The notes beneath the pieces were generated by a model. The model had not been told where the DNA came from and did no database searches. It worked only from the letters and a program-made list of their open reading frames with translations. 41,887 nt of DNA. Origin: Nitrosomonas sp. Lineage in GTDB: Bacteria > Pseudomonadota > Gammaproteobacteria > Burkholderiales > Nitrosomonadaceae. Where the stretch lies: assembly GCA_021774195.1 (NCBI GenBank), contig JAJFJJ010000077.1:1-41887 (forward strand), given 5' to 3'. Below, one piece after another: positions 16,168 through 25,357 of this stretch. Position 1 is the first letter of the stretch, and each line of letters begins with the position of its first letter. Made by a program: the position numbers and the translations under genes.

Positions 16168-18107
16168 TGAATCAGATTCCTCATACACAGTGGACGGAAT
16201 TGAATCAGCGATACCTAACAATACGGTTGCAGGAAGTCTGCCGTTTACTTGAATCCGATAAAACACAAGATCTATTAATTGATTTTACAGCCAGTGATGC
16301 GTTAGCTGAGCAGATGAGCAACCCGCCGGCATTAGTCATCGTAGGTGAAGCATTTGGGTTGTCATCGTTCGAACAATTTATTCTTTTGTTATGCGCAGGC
16401 TATGAATTTGATGGGCACTTTGTCCAAGCATTAACTGTGTTTCAAGCGTCGACAAAATCAAGGCCGAGTTTTGGTGTGGCTATGCGTTTATTTAAGGACA
16501 GTCATTGGAGTGCAATAACGCCCGTTGCTCCTTTACGACATTGGCGACTCATAGAAATTGAATCATCAGAAAGTCTCGTCAATAGCGCAATGCGTATTGA
16601 TGAACGTATCTTACATTTTCTCTCAGGCATTTCTTATCTTGATAGTCGCCTAAAAGGTATGATTAGGCATGATCAGCAGACAACGATACTCGCACCTTCT
16701 TTAGAACATTGTGTTCAAAAGATCACTGTTAGTTGGAACCAGTTAGATATAACTAACGGATTACCGATTATCCAGTTGTGTGGGCAGCGTGATTCAGATT
16801 TGCGATCAATTGCTCAGAGCACTTGTCAGAAAATTGGTTTAATACCCTATTATTTAGATGCTGAAGACATCCCCAGAGAAAGCAGCGAACGTGAAGCGTT
16901 AGTGACACTATGGCAGCGTGAATCGATACTAGATCGTGCTGCGTTAGTGATCAGCGGCAGTAATGAACATCAAAGCACATTAAATAATTTCATTCGTGGC
17001 TTATTTTCCCCATGTATCGTTATTGATAAACAACCGATCGACATTGCATCGAAACCATCATTACGAATTGATGTGCCCGCAACAAATGCCTCAGAACAAA
17101 TAATGTTATGGCAAAACGCATTGGGTGAGAAAGCGAAATATATCAATGGCGGACTCAATCACATTGTTAGTCAATTCAATTTGACCGCACAAAATATCGC
17201 CCATGTTAGTCAGCAAATGGAAACTGCAGTAAATAGTCAGAAAGCAGATCTGAGTGATACTTTATGGCAACAGTGCCGTTTACAATCGCGAAAAAAACTC
17301 GACAATTTGGCGCAACGTGTCAGAGGACAGGCAAATTGGGATGACCTGATTTTACCGGTTACGCAGAAGCAAATACTTAAAGATATCGTGGCGCAAACGC
17401 GCCAGCGATATAAAGTCTATGAAGAGTGGGGGTTTAGCAAGAAATCTGCTGCTGGCCAAGGAATTAGTGCCTTATTTTACGGTTCGAGTGGAACAGGCAA
17501 GACCATGGCCGCGAGTGTTATTGCCAATGCTTTACAGTTAGATTTATATCGTATTGATCTTAGTCAGGTGGTGAATAAATATATTGGCGAGACAGAAAAA
17601 AATCTAGGTAGAGTATTTGATGCTGCAGAAGACAGTGGTGCGATCTTATTGTTCGATGAGGCGGATGCTTTATTTGCCAAGCGCACCGAAGTAAAAAACA
17701 GCCATGACCGAAATGCCAATATGGAAACCAGCTATTTGTTGCAGCGCATGGAAAATTATTGTGGTTTGGCGATATTGACCACCAACCTGAAAAAAGAAAT
17801 GGATACCGCTTTTATGCGGCGTATCCGTTTTGTGTTGCAATTTCCATTCCCGGATGTGGCGACTCGCGGGCAAATCTGGCAACAAGTTTTCCCTGTTGAG
17901 ACACCGCTTGAGAAAATTGACATTTCTAAGTTGGCAAATCTTGATGTGGCTGGTGGCAATATTCGTAATATTGCGCTTAATGCCGCATTTTTGGCTGCAG
18001 AGAATAACGAAGCTATCACTATGCCGCACCTCGCCAAGGCCGCACGCCGCGAATTCGGCAAGTTGGAAAAATCGATCAAAGAAAGTGAGTTAAGGAGTTG
18101 GGGATGA
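16164..18107 (+). CDS. AAA+ ATPase of the eCIS (Pvc15/Afp15-like)
   Basis: 647 aa (GTG 16164, or ATG 16167 in a TGATG overlap). The N-terminal ~400 residues form a helical and degenerate ATPase-like half. The C-terminal AAA+ domain has Walker A GSSGTGKT (440-447), Walker B ILLFDEAD (494-501) and the arginine-rich [14 protein letters not shown]. This protein is universal in eCIS loci and is thought to act in assembly or cargo handling, but is not part of the finished particle. A MITE begins at the base after its stop codon. Confidence 0.93.
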   Translation: MMNQIPHTQWTELNQRYLTIRLQEVCRLLESDKTQDLLIDFTASDALAEQMSNPPALVIVGEAFGLSSFEQFILLLCAGYEFDGHFVQALTVFQASTKSRPSFGVAMRLFKDSHWSAITPVAPLRHWRLIEIESSESLVNSAMRIDERILHFLSGISYLDSRLKGMIRHDQQTTILAPSLEHCVQKITVSWNQLDITNGLPIIQLCGQRDSDLRSIAQSTCQKIGLIPYYLDAEDIPRESSEREALVTLWQRESILDRAALVISGSNEHQSTLNNFIRGLFSPCIVIDKQPIDIASKPSLRIDVPATNASEQIMLWQNALGEKAKYINGGLNHIVSQFNLTAQNIAHVSQQMETAVNSQKADLSDTLWQQCRLQSRKKLDNLAQRVRGQANWDDLILPVTQKQILKDIVAQTRQRYKVYEEWGFSKKSAAGQGISALFYGSSGTGKTMAASVIANALQLDLYRIDLSQVVNKYIGETEKNLGRVFDAAEDSGAILLFDEADALFAKRTEVKNSHDRNANMETSYLLQRMENYCGLAILTTNLKKEMDTAFMRRIRFVLQFPFPDVATRGQIWQQVFPVETPLEKIDISKLANLDVAGGNIRNIALNAAFLAAENNEAITMPHLAKAARREFGKLEKSIKESELRSWG

Positions 18108-18340
18108 TCCTAAAGCCCTCAGTTGATCGCTTAATTAGTGGACAGTCTAATGAAACAAAACAAATGTTTTGTCAAATGCCACTCACCCTTAAGGTGCATG
18201 ACGCTATGATGCTTATAGCACACTGTTCTTTATTTTTTTTCTGTATTGCACTTCGTTGTGAACTTGTTCACTTCTCTCTGCGCCTTGCCAAAAATAAACA
18301 ACAATGCACTCTAAGCACCATTCAGCTGAGGGTTTTAGGA
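18108..18340. mobile_element. MITE family 2, copy 3, inserted at a stop/start overlap inside the eCIS operon
   Basis: 233 bp with ends TCCTAAAGCCCTCAGTTGA and CAGCTGAGGGTTTTAGGA, flanked by TGA on both sides (18105-18107 and 18341-18343). It is the reverse-orientation relative of the copy at 146-378. Deleting element plus one TGA restores GGATGAAACC, in which the ATPase stop would overlap the next ATG. The A of the present ATG is the last base of the element, and its GAGGG sits 7 nt before it as a Shine-Dalgarno. Confidence 0.85.
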
Positions 18341-18600
18341 TGAAACCGAAAACCATTAATTTGCATATCGATAAAATTGTTCTAGAGGGTGTCGGCTCAG
18401 TGAATAGAAATCAACTCACATTATCGCTGCAGAAAGAATTACACAGGTTGATTTCCAGTCAGGGCCTACATGGTTCGCTTAAACAACCCACGTCAATTAA
18501 CCATATCAAAGCCGAACCAATTTTGATTGGTAATCGCATTCAAGAAAAACGACTGGGGAATCAAATTGCCCAATCAGTATATCGAGGGTTGAAACGATGA
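18340..18600 (+). CDS. Small eCIS-linked protein of unknown function
   Basis: 86 aa from the ATG at the MITE edge. The upstream in-frame ATG at 18304 lies inside the MITE and is not the ancestral start. The sequence has a beta-strand-like N-terminus (KTINLHIDKIVLEGVG) and an amphipathic helix (RNQLTLSLQKELHRLISSQG), with a basic end. It overlaps the next cargo gene by ATGA. A small helper for cargo loading is possible from position. The family is not recognised. Confidence 0.7.
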   Translation: MKPKTINLHIDKIVLEGVGSVNRNQLTLSLQKELHRLISSQGLHGSLKQPTSINHIKAEPILIGNRIQEKRLGNQIAQSVYRGLKR

Positions 18601-19670
18601 ATACATTGGCCCAGAGCACCAAGAAAAATAAGTTTACGCCAAAGATAAATACATCAAATTTGTTGGTGCAACGTAAATGTGCATGCGGTGGTGCTTCTAA
18701 ATTGGGCGAACAATGTCCGGAATGTGAGAAGAAGAAGTTGCTTGGTGGTAACGTGCTACAGGCTCAGCCGAGGCTAAAGATTAGTCAGTCGAATGACAAG
18801 CATGGGCAGGAAGCGAATCGGTCAGCAGATGAAGTGATGCAGATGCCGAAGATGTTGCAGCCGGGAATGTTGTTAGCTGGTGCTAGTACGAATGCAGTAG
18901 GTCATCAAGTGGAATTGTCGAACCAATTTGGCATGGGAGAACTTGATAACGCAAGAAATTCGGAAGATGGACGATCCACAGAAACCATTTTACCTTTTGG
19001 AAATTCCAAAAAAGCTGGTGTCAGATTTTCTAAGAATAAAGAGGTATGTTTAGACCCAGGAAGTTTCATTATAACAATGGGTGAGCATCAGAATGATAGT
19101 CAGGCTGCGACTGGATTGCTTAAGTTTTCATTTAAGGCAAGCGGGAAAAGTAGATTTACAAATGGTACTCAGCAATTATTCTCATTTGGAAAGAAGATGA
19201 AAGGTCCAAATGGTTTACGTTGCGACTGTGATTGTATGGCATACAGGCAGTTTATAAGGGGTATAGGTTTTTTTCGTAATCCAGGAGAGCCATTACAAAA
19301 AATTGGAGAAATAACTTCAGGTCACTCCAAGTTACCATTGCTGGAACAATGGCAAAAAGAGGATATTTCTACAATTTTTGGAAAAAGCATTTTCGGGTGC
19401 GAGCGTGATTTTGAAGATCATCCTGGTATAGAAAGTAATGCTTCAGTTGGTACTGATGTTTTAGTCCGGCTCAATTTTCTACTGCAAGTATGGGACATGT
19501 GTCAGCAAAAGGCTGTTAAAGAATCTCAGCAAACTTTAACGATAAGTGGGGACCAGATACCTAAGAAAATGAAATGGGAGGCAGGTTCAAGGCCTTTAAC
19601 TGATGTGATGCCGAGAGAAGTAGGCGATTTTCCATCTCAAAACAAATCAAAGTTAAAAAAGTTGGCTTAA
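18597..19670 (+). CDS. eCIS cargo candidate lacking the DUF4157 core
   Basis: 357 aa. Residues 24-84 closely match the N-terminus of the next gene's product at the same positions: VQRKCACGG, a CxxC pair at 40/43, and a degenerate ISQSNDKHGQEANRSADEVM. The DUF4157 domain with HELTH that normally follows is absent. Residues ~125-330 form a separate unit with CDCDCMAYRQFIRGIG and GCERDFEDHPGI. Similar Cys-rich YRQ(Y/F) motifs occur in other DUF4157-linked proteins (from memory, not checked). The 3' part is more AT-rich than its neighbours. A toxin or structural cargo loaded into the tube is the likeliest role. The biochemical activity is unknown. Confidence 0.7.
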   Translation: MNTLAQSTKKNKFTPKINTSNLLVQRKCACGGASKLGEQCPECEKKKLLGGNVLQAQPRLKISQSNDKHGQEANRSADEVMQMPKMLQPGMLLAGASTNAVGHQVELSNQFGMGELDNARNSEDGRSTETILPFGNSKKAGVRFSKNKEVCLDPGSFIITMGEHQNDSQAATGLLKFSFKASGKSRFTNGTQQLFSFGKKMKGPNGLRCDCDCMAYRQFIRGIGFFRNPGEPLQKIGEITSGHSKLPLLEQWQKEDISTIFGKSIFGCERDFEDHPGIESNASVGTDVLVRLNFLLQVWDMCQQKAVKESQQTLTISGDQIPKKMKWEAGSRPLTDVMPREVGDFPSQNKSKLKKLA

Positions 19671-19796
19671 ATAAATAGTTAGGACTCGATTGATGTGCCA
19701 AATAATGGTAAATCGGCAGCAAATGATGACTAGTTTACGAATTGATTATAAATGCGGGTGCTTATTAACCCATAAAATATTTCTAGGTATGAAGGG

Positions 19797-22181
19797 ATGA
19801 GTATGCGAGTACACAGACCAGCACAATTAACAACATCGTCGTTTACGCCAGCACCTTTTAATCTGGTTCAACGGAAATGTGCCTGCGGTGGCTCGGCTAG
19901 ATTGAGTGGTGAATGTAATTCGTGTCAGAAAGATAAATTGATTAGTGGCAATGTGTCATTGATACAACCGAAGTTGGAGATCAGTCAGCCGAATGACAAG
20001 TATGAGCAGGAAGCGGACCGGGTGGCGGATGAAGTAATGCGCATGCCGGAGCCTGGTGTTCAGAGGCAGGTGAAACCTGGTGAAGAAAAGGAAGTTATTC
20101 AAAGGAAATCTATTGCTAGTAAAATCAAACCATTAGTGCAAAGACAAGTATCTGATGAAGAGGATGAAGAACAGGTTCAGTTAAAGTCGAACGCTAGCAG
20201 TGGAACCATCCAACGACAGGAGCCGGATGGCAAACCGAAATCAAATGAAGAAGAAACCAAAGAAGCATTGAAGAAAACGGGCGAGGCTTTTTTGAAGACA
20301 GCGCCGGGTAAAGCCATTGTTGAAAAGGGTAAAGAAGTGGCTACAACCTTGCCGAGTACAGTGATTACCGGAACTGCTGCTGTCGGGGCCGTGTCAGCAC
20401 TTATTGCCACCAATAAAGCACTTCCCATTCAAGCGCCTGCTATTCCTTTGGACAGATTACATCCAGGTTTGTCAATGCGTATCACGGTGGAAGGACCGCT
20501 TCGTGCGCCAACTAAAGCAATGATCAGTTTTTCTGGAAAATTTGGTTTGCCTAAACGCCAAGGGCGTCAAAATCCGGTTAAGACCGAATCAGAGAAACTG
20601 CGTGAAGAGAACGCTCGTATGCAACGCGAACAATTCGAATTTAGGGAATCTTTGAGAACGCCGGAAGAGAAAGCTCGAGATAATCAAAGGTTAGTGGATC
20701 AGTTGTCGAAGCGTCTTGCCTTGCCCGGCCTTAAATCTCAAGAAGCTGCTCCAGTTGTTGAAAAGAAAAGAGAAGAGACGGCCATACAGCGCAAGGAAAC
20801 AAACAATTCAGCAAAAGTTGCTACTGACACATCGATGATTCGAGAAGTGACGCAGTCTGCTGGACAACCACTAGATACAGTCACTCGTGGTTTTATGGAA
20901 CAGCGATTTGGTCATGATTTCAGTCAGGTGAGAATTCATACTGATAGTAAGGCAGCTGATTCAGCAAAGTCAATCAATGCGCGTGCTTATACCTTGGGAC
21001 AAAATATTGTGTTTGGTTCTGGCCAGCATGCCCCTCATACGTTATCAGGACAGAGGCTCCTTGCGCATGAATTAACACATGTGATTCAACAGCTGGGGGG
21101 TAATATCATTGAACAAAACATATTTAGATACAGAATTAAATCACAGAAAGAAATAATTCAACGTAAAAAATGTGATCCATTAATCCAAGATTGTCCTGAT
21201 GGTAGCGCATGTTTTGATACAGGATCTAACTTCGAATGTTTACTTACAGAAAAAGGAGCGTTTACTGAACTTGTTAAGAAAATATTAGAAACGAAAGGAG
21301 GTTCAATTAACAAAACTGATGAAGAAAGTTTGATTGAAATTGTTAATAGAGACCCATCACCAAATCGAATTAAAGAGTTTGAAAAAATAATAATATTATG
21401 GCCGAAATTTGGAGATATTAGAAAAAAGGCGAGAATTATTGAAATTGTTACCGAGCCAATTCGTCGGACAGATATGGAAGAGTCTCAGCTAGGACGATTT
21501 GACGAAAATGAAGGTAAAAACATTAAATCTGGACTAGATGGAGCTGTGAATGACCGAATTGCGATTGAGAAAGAAAAAATACTAAAGAAAGACAAAAGTA
21601 AAGATGTTGATGAGGCGGAAAAAGAAGCGAAAAAAAAGGAGCTTAATAGCTGTTTAGAGTTTTTGCAGGAAGCTTCGTTAGATGAGTTGTATGCAGATGA
21701 AGAAAGTGAACAAAAAGTTGCTAATGAAAGGTTCTTGGAAGGTGTTACTGAACGAAAGAAAAACTCTGGATCTAAAAAACCTATACATGCAGCAACACTT
21801 TCTCGGTTAGCTTCAGAACTAAGGCTGCAAAGCCTTGTTGGGCCAGTACATATTTTAAAATGGAAGGGGTCTCATGAAAAAGGACGTCATAACCCTAAAC
21901 CAACAGACTTGTTTGATCGATTATCCGACGCAGGTGATGGTTGGTATTTCTTTTTAGTTGGCTTGTTCAGTTTTCATACATTTATAGTTGCTGTTCATGT
22001 GTCAGCAGGTGGGACAAAGCGCAGATACTTCGAAATACAAGGTGGACAATCAGTTCGAAAAAGTAAAAGAAGGTTAAATGAATGGTTTGATCAAACATTT
22101 GATCCAACAAACTTCAATCCCAAACATAAAAGAAATGTTGGTTCAAGAGTATGGCAAGTTTACCATGTTCCGAAGGACTAA
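19797..22181 (+). CDS. DUF4157-containing eCIS effector (large)
   Basis: 794 aa. An ATG at 19803 fits the GAAGGG Shine-Dalgarno better than 19797. The N-terminal module 24-84 has VQRKCACGG, CNSC and ISQPNDKYEQEADRVADEVM. A Gln-Arg-rich linker (IQRK, VQRQ repeats) follows, then a hydrophobic Gly/Ala stretch at ~185-205 (TVITGTAAVGAVSALIA). The DUF4157 domain (~345-433) has the metallopeptidase-like HELTH at 424-428. The C-terminal 350 residues are AT-rich, Lys-rich and unrecognised, ending in a compact part with GWYFFLVGLFSFHTFIVAVH and YFEIQGG. DUF4157 proteins are a major class of eCIS-associated toxins. The C-terminus is the probable toxic part. Confidence 0.85.
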   Translation: MSMRVHRPAQLTTSSFTPAPFNLVQRKCACGGSARLSGECNSCQKDKLISGNVSLIQPKLEISQPNDKYEQEADRVADEVMRMPEPGVQRQVKPGEEKEVIQRKSIASKIKPLVQRQVSDEEDEEQVQLKSNASSGTIQRQEPDGKPKSNEEETKEALKKTGEAFLKTAPGKAIVEKGKEVATTLPSTVITGTAAVGAVSALIATNKALPIQAPAIPLDRLHPGLSMRITVEGPLRAPTKAMISFSGKFGLPKRQGRQNPVKTESEKLREENARMQREQFEFRESLRTPEEKARDNQRLVDQLSKRLALPGLKSQEAAPVVEKKREETAIQRKETNNSAKVATDTSMIREVTQSAGQPLDTVTRGFMEQRFGHDFSQVRIHTDSKAADSAKSINARAYTLGQNIVFGSGQHAPHTLSGQRLLAHELTHVIQQLGGNIIEQNIFRYRIKSQKEIIQRKKCDPLIQDCPDGSACFDTGSNFECLLTEKGAFTELVKKILETKGGSINKTDEESLIEIVNRDPSPNRIKEFEKIIILWPKFGDIRKKARIIEIVTEPIRRTDMEESQLGRFDENEGKNIKSGLDGAVNDRIAIEKEKILKKDKSKDVDEAEKEAKKKELNSCLEFLQEASLDELYADEESEQKVANERFLEGVTERKKNSGSKKPIHAATLSRLASELRLQSLVGPVHILKWKGSHEKGRHNPKPTDLFDRLSDAGDGWYFFLVGLFSFHTFIVAVHVSAGGTKRRYFEIQGGQSVRKSKRRLNEWFDQTFDPTNFNPKHKRNVGSRVWQVYHVPKD

Positions 22182-22220
22182 GTTTGACCACTTATATCTA
22201 CGTTGGCTGGATAAGCCTGC

Positions 22221-22254
22221 GTAGGATTGGTAGAGCGCAGCGAAACCCATCAAT
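22221..22254. repeat. REP-like palindrome with GTAG head
   Basis: GTAGGATTGGTAGAGCGCAG continues into CGAAACCCATCAAT. A GTAG tetranucleotide followed by a short imperfect hairpin (TTGGT/ACCCA arms) is the form of REP sequences handled by RAYT transposases. It sits in the 173-bp gap between the effector and the baseplate gene block. A RAYT gene lies at 39782-40477. Confidence 0.5.
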
Positions 22255-22354
22255 GAAAACGAGTGATAAACAGTGAGTAGTGCACAAAAATCTGATGACG
22301 GTATGAATTAAATTTGAATTTTTGTAAGTAACTTAAAACAAATGGAACAATACA

Positions 22355-23011
22355 ATGACAGGTTTTCCTAATTCACCCAAACTCATTAAAGGCGGCATCG
22401 TATTACTTGATCCGGAAACGGTGCAGGTGAAAGATGTTATTTCGCTGCAATACAACCCTGAAAATATGAGTCGTAGCTTTCAAATTCAGGGAGCTGATGG
22501 TGGTGAGGGGGGTGACCGTTCACAGGCATTGCGTTTGAAAGGGCCGCCAGTGGAGAGTTATAAATTGGATGCGGAGCTTGATGCGACGGACTTGTTGGAG
22601 AAAGCGGATAAAGAAGCGACTAGTGTGGGTTTGCATCGTGAGCTGGCGATTCTTGAATCACTGATTTATCCGAGCAGTGCTGACATTGTTAGCAGCGAAA
22701 AACTTGCATCATCCGGTACATTGGAGATTTTGCCGATGGAAAGCCCGCTGACACTTTTTGTCTGGAGTAAAAATCGTGTGTTGCCGGTTCGTGTTACGGA
22801 ATTGAGTGTTACTGAAGAAGCTTATGACCCGTCGTTAAATCCGATTCGTGCCAAGGTGAGTTTAGGTTTACGCGTGTTGAGTATAGACGATTTGGGTTTC
22901 TCGCATATTGGCAGCCAGCTATTCATGACGTACTTGCAAAATAAGGAACAACTAAAAAGCCGTCATACCAATTTAGGTCTGCAATCATTGGGTATCGGAG
23001 GGATTCTATGA
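22355..23011 (+). CDS. eCIS tube-initiator-like baseplate protein (CIS tube / gp53-gp54 type)
   Basis: 218 aa. The start MTGFPNSPKLIKGGIVLLDPET, VKDVISLQYNPENMSRSFQ and PVRVTELSVTEEAYDPSLNPIRAKVSLGLRVL are typical of the CIS tube-protein N-terminal family found next to a LysM gene in eCIS and R-pyocin-like loci. Such proteins join the spike/hub to the tube. It overlaps the LysM-like gene by ATGA. No strong Shine-Dalgarno is visible before the ATG (acaaatggaacaatac). Confidence 0.85.
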   Translation: MTGFPNSPKLIKGGIVLLDPETVQVKDVISLQYNPENMSRSFQIQGADGGEGGDRSQALRLKGPPVESYKLDAELDATDLLEKADKEATSVGLHRELAILESLIYPSSADIVSSEKLASSGTLEILPMESPLTLFVWSKNRVLPVRVTELSVTEEAYDPSLNPIRAKVSLGLRVLSIDDLGFSHIGSQLFMTYLQNKEQLKSRHTNLGLQSLGIGGIL

Positions 23012-23370
23012 AGCAAGATATACAGCAACTTTTATCTGCCGCGGGATTGGATAGCACGACTTTTGAGCCGACCAGTCGTTACTTTGGAAAGCAATTAACC
23101 AGCAGTGTAACGGTTGATGGCGAAACGGTGGTTCATACCACACGACGGTTTGTTCCCCCGCCTGAGAATTTTGCATTACTGCAATTGCATTTTGTTGAGC
23201 AGGGAGATCGGCTGGATAATATTTCAAATACTTATCTGGCTGATCCGACGCAATATTGGAAAATATGCGATGCCAATGGTGTTGATCGCCCGAATGAGCT
23301 AACGGAAGGAGTTGGCAACACCATTCGCATTACGCTACCCGATGGTGTTCCAGGAGATGGCGATGCTTAA
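23008..23370 (+). CDS. LysM-like baseplate protein
   Basis: 120 aa. The C-terminal half FVEQGDRLDNISNTYLADPTQYWKICDANGV followed by IRITLP is a LysM-type fold as in T4 gp53 and Afp7/Pvc7. The segment FVPPPENFALLQLH precedes it. In phage-like baseplates this protein clamps the hub and wedges. Here it is split from the tube-initiator partner. It overlaps both neighbours (ATGA at 23008; its end overlaps the hub gene start). Confidence 0.85.
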   Translation: MKQDIQQLLSAAGLDSTTFEPTSRYFGKQLTSSVTVDGETVVHTTRRFVPPPENFALLQLHFVEQGDRLDNISNTYLADPTQYWKICDANGVDRPNELTEGVGNTIRITLPDGVPGDGDA

Positions 23371-24490
23371 AGGCGTGAATCTCACCTTGATGATTGGGCC
23401 AGTGACGCCAATTCCTGTGGGTAAGGAGGTGTTAGATGCCTTGACCGATGTTGAAGTTGTGACCAGCACCGATGGTCCAAGTGTGTTTCGTCTTAATTTC
23501 GAACTCAGTACCAAGTCGCCGTTGCATACGTTATTTTTAGTTTCTGGCCAAGCACAAATTCCGATGGTGCGCGTGGTCATTGTTGTTACACTCAATGGCC
23601 AAGCAGAGGTGTTAATTGATGGCGTGATGACTGAGAATCAGGTTCAGCCGGGCAATAATCCAAATACCAGTACCATGTCGGTTACCGGCGAGGATTTGAC
23701 AAAAGTACTGGATTATTTGGATCTTAGCGGGATTCCGTATCCTGCGATGCCACCATTTGCGCGGGTAAATTTAATGATCGCAAAGTATGCTTTTTTAGGC
23801 ATCATTCCTAAGGTTATTCCTAGTGTATTGCTGAATATCCCAAATCCTATTGAGCATATTCCGCGCCAGGATGGTAAGGATTTAACTTATATTAAAAGAC
23901 TGGCTGACGAAGTCGGCTATGTTTTTTATCACGAGCCCGGCCCAAAGCCAGGTGTCAGCTTTATGTACTGGGGGCCAGAAATTAAAGTTGGTGTGCCGCA
24001 GCCTGCGCTTAATGCTGATATGGATGCCCACACCAATGTGGAATCGATTAGTTTTAGTTTTAATAGCGAGAAAGCCAGTATTCCACAAGTCTGGATCCAT
24101 AATCCCGAAACAAAAGTTCCATTTCCTGTTCCGATTCCAAATGTAAACCCGCTCAGTCCGCCTTTGGGCGTTATCCCACCAATACCCAAGAATTTTGAGA
24201 GCTTAAATCAGACAGCGAAATATAAACCGGCACAAGCAGTCATGGTTGGTTTGGCTGCAGCCTCTAAGTCTGCTGACGGTGTGACAGCAAATGGTTCGCT
24301 TGATGTGTTGCGCTACGGACGAACACTTAAAGCACGTAAGTTAGTCGGTGTGCGTGGTGTCGGACCTGCGTTTAATGGACTGTACTATGTTGAGAAAGTG
24401 ACTAGCAACATTAAACGAGGTGAATTTAAGCAAAGCTTTAATTTGAGTCGAAACGGCTTGTTATCAACTGTTCCAAGGGTATCTGCATGA
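23363..24490 (+). CDS. Central hub protein (gpD / gp27-like half of the spike complex)
   Basis: About 375 aa. The ATG at 23363 is chosen because AGGAG lies 6 nt upstream, while longer starts run deep into the previous gene. The sequence has the pattern of late-control gpD/VgrG N-terminal hub proteins: an N-terminal barrel, TMSVTGEDLTKVLDYLD, IPRQDGKDLTYIKRLADEVGYVFYHEPG, and the C-terminal GVGPAFNGLYYVEKVTSNIKRGEFKQSF. In PVC the hub and spike are fused (Pvc8). Here the spike part is the next gene, overlapping by ATGA. Confidence 0.85.
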   Translation: MLKGVNLTLMIGPVTPIPVGKEVLDALTDVEVVTSTDGPSVFRLNFELSTKSPLHTLFLVSGQAQIPMVRVVIVVTLNGQAEVLIDGVMTENQVQPGNNPNTSTMSVTGEDLTKVLDYLDLSGIPYPAMPPFARVNLMIAKYAFLGIIPKVIPSVLLNIPNPIEHIPRQDGKDLTYIKRLADEVGYVFYHEPGPKPGVSFMYWGPEIKVGVPQPALNADMDAHTNVESISFSFNSEKASIPQVWIHNPETKVPFPVPIPNVNPLSPPLGVIPPIPKNFESLNQTAKYKPAQAVMVGLAAASKSADGVTANGSLDVLRYGRTLKARKLVGVRGVGPAFNGLYYVEKVTSNIKRGEFKQSFNLSRNGLLSTVPRVSA

Positions 24491-25008
24491 CTAATTCCAT
24501 TAAATACTGGGGTAAATATCGCGGTACAGTGCTTAATAACGTAGACCCGCTGCAAATTGGCCGCATTCAGGTGTTGGTACCAGATGTGTCTGGTGTGGCA
24601 CCAACCAGTTGGGCTATGCCGTGCATGCCGTATGGCGGTGTCAATGCCGGAATGTTTGCCGTCCCATTGCCTGGTACTGGTGTGTGGGTGGAATTTGAGC
24701 ACGGTGATCCGGATTATCCCATCTGGGTGGGCACTTTCTGGGGCAGTGCTGCCGAAGTGCCCAAACTAGCGCAGACCGCGCCCGCACCAACACCGGCAGT
24801 GACCCTACAAACCCCATTAAAAAATGGTTTAGTCATTGCTGATGCGCTTGGGCCCATGGGTGTGGGCGGCATAACTTTGCAAAGTGCAACTGGCGCAACC
24901 ATCGCGGTTAATGAAATCGGTATCACTATTAGTAATGGGAAGGGCGCAAGTATTGTGCTTACAGGTCCGACGGTGAATATTAATCTCGGTGCATTAACTA
25001 TTACTTAA
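24487..25008 (+). CDS. Spike protein with OB-fold (gpV / gp5-like)
   Basis: 173 aa. The N-terminal OB-fold is recognisable (KYRGTVLNNVDPLQIGRIQVLVPDVSG, WAMPCMPYGG, PLPGTGVWVEFEHGDPDYPIWVGTFWG). The C-terminal third is a repetitive beta-strand region (GGITLQSATGATIAVNEIGITISNGKGASIVL) expected to form the trimeric needle. It forms the central spike below the tube and carries the PAAR-like tip encoded next. The needle is short. Confidence 0.9.
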   Translation: MTNSIKYWGKYRGTVLNNVDPLQIGRIQVLVPDVSGVAPTSWAMPCMPYGGVNAGMFAVPLPGTGVWVEFEHGDPDYPIWVGTFWGSAAEVPKLAQTAPAPTPAVTLQTPLKNGLVIADALGPMGVGGITLQSATGATIAVNEIGITISNGKGASIVLTGPTVNINLGALTIT

Positions 25009-25033
25009 GCAATTACACGAGGAGTTGATCATT

Positions 25034-25357
25034 ATGCCAGGTCCCATTGTTCATTTAGGTGCAACCGTCTTGTGTACTCACGCAGGACAAGCTACACCGA
25101 CGGTGTCATTCCCCAGGGTGATGGTGGGTGGCCAGCCGGTGGTTACACAACCGACACCCTATGTAATTGCGGGTTGTACACTGCCGCCCCCGATTGCGGC
25201 GAATGGGCCGTGTGTGACGGGGCAATGGTTGACTGGTTCGGTACGTGTTCTGGCGGGGGGGATGCCATTGGTGTTAATGGATAGTTTATCAATCTGTGCG
25301 CCGACCGGCACGCCAATGTTGCCGACAGTGGTGAAACCAAGAGTGATTGCGACATGA
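25034..25357 (+). CDS. PAAR-like spike tip protein
   Basis: 107 aa from ATG 25034 (AGGAG about 9 nt upstream). PGPIVHLGATVLCTHAGQATP, three further cysteines (GCTLPPP, PCVTGQW, SICAPTGTP) and the Pro/Gly-rich strands match PAAR-like/DUF4280-type tips of eCIS (Pvc10 role). The cysteines and a histidine probably bind a metal that sharpens the tip. It overlaps the gp25 gene by ATGA. Confidence 0.85.
   Translation: MPGPIVHLGATVLCTHAGQATPTVSFPRVMVGGQPVVTQPTPYVIAGCTLPPPIAANGPCVTGQWLTGSVRVLAGGMPLVLMDSLSICAPTGTPMLPTVVKPRVIAT

Noticed and set aside
18304..18339. Longer start for the small protein after the ATPase
   Set aside because: These 12 codons lie inside the MITE. The ancestral start is the ATG at 18340.
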